Below, one piece after another: positions 38,970-39,103 of a stretch of 39,103 nucleotides of DNA. The notes beneath the pieces are model-generated. The model ran no database searches. It was not told where the DNA came from and saw only the letters and a program-made list of their open reading frames with translations. The stretch covers positions 1-39,103 of the forward strand of contig JAIETL010000088.1 of the NCBI GenBank assembly GCA_019745195.1. The letters run 5' to 3'. A program made the translations under genes and the position numbers. This stretch comes from Beijerinckiaceae bacterium (GTDB lineage Bacteria; Pseudomonadota; Alphaproteobacteria; Rhizobiales; Beijerinckiaceae). How positions within the stretch are numbered: the stretch's first letter is position 1; each line of letters starts with the position of its first letter.

Positions 38970-39103
38970 ATTATGACATGTATAATAATTTAATAGTGAG
39001 AGGTACATCGTGATTAAGATATCATTGGGTCGTGTCCCTGATGGTGGTGTAGCTTCGCGGAGCCACCCCGATGCCGGCTTTGGCCGGGCTGGTCAGGCGG
39101 CCA
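38970..39103. other. AT-rich intergenic end, possible insertion-sequence edge
   Basis: After the helicase stop the sequence turns sharply AT-rich (38972-39026), unlike the rest of the window. At 39027 it becomes GC-rich again, with GGGTCGTGTCCCTGATGG and then TGGTGTAGCTTCGCGGAG, which to me resembles the terminal repeat of IS256-type elements. A CCGGC-TTTG-GCCGG hairpin follows at 39074-39087. No coding frame can be judged in so short a stretch and the window ends here. The insertion-sequence reading is tentative. Confidence 0.3.

Noticed and set aside
1..39103. CRISPR arrays, rRNA or tRNA genes
   Set aside because: No spaced identical repeats of CRISPR type, no rRNA segments and no cloverleaf with an encoded T-arm other than the tmRNA acceptor piece were seen by eye. 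A covariance-model scan would settle it.

Overview
The window is a high-GC, gene-dense chromosomal segment from an alphaproteobacterium, most likely a Hyphomicrobiales member of the Bosea/Methylobacterium/Bradyrhizobium kind. Four things point there: a two-piece (circularly permuted) tmRNA beside an SspB adaptor gene, a promoter of the EcfG general-stress type, betaine-lipid genes behind a PHO-box-like site, and typical rhizobial gene orders (serB/miaA/ilv; thyA-folA-hflKC-degP; ssrA-sspB-fumC). The genus is inference. No rRNA, tRNA or CRISPR array was seen, and no stretch over 300 bases lacks a gene or RNA.

Layout. 1-1140: end of a secreted helix-hairpin-helix protein, a strong terminator, then three small membrane proteins on the minus strand (34, 80 and 64 aa) behind an EcfG-type promoter. 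1140-8760: branched-chain amino acid synthesis, with ilvC and a TetR gene, a DUF924 gene, then a minus-strand unit ilvB - racemase - GST - ilvN - mazEF-type toxin-antitoxin - small membrane protein. ilvB has a transcription attenuator with an 11-residue leader peptide rich in Leu/Ile/Val. 8760-12390: a PAS-GGDEF diguanylate cyclase, miaA, serB and a cupin. 12480-18455: minus-strand block thyA-GNAT-folA-hflK-hflC-DUF2065-degP (folate/thymidylate metabolism and envelope protein quality control).

18460-22000: a PepSY protein, the two-piece tmRNA ssrA, sspB, fumC, DUF4169 and a ribbon-helix-helix protein. tmRNA tags stalled nascent chains and SspB delivers tagged chains to ClpXP, so the neighbours form one functional pair. 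22000-25770: a 1220-aa AsmA-family protein followed by a four-copy 21-bp repeat. 25900-28100: FAD-linked D-lactate-type dehydrogenase and a divergent hot-dog thioesterase. 28130-30912: btaA-btaB for the phosphate-free membrane lipid DGTS, plus a voltage-gated-type ion channel. 30980-33132: Bug-type solute receptor divergent from a tartrate dehydrogenase-like enzyme. 33267-34353: msrB and an exported MsrA. 34363-36344: AidB-like acyl-CoA dehydrogenase and a small secreted protein. 36585-38969: UvrD/PcrA helicase. The last ~130 bases turn AT-rich and end in what may be the edge of an insertion sequence.

Most of the protein genes are ordinary housekeeping genes. The more interesting content is regulatory: the ilvB attenuator and nearby 26-bp palindrome, the EcfG-type promoter over three undescribed small membrane proteins, the PHO-box-like site before btaAB, paired operators before the antitoxin, a TetR operator, a 21-bp periodic repeat, and two families of long intergenic palindromes.
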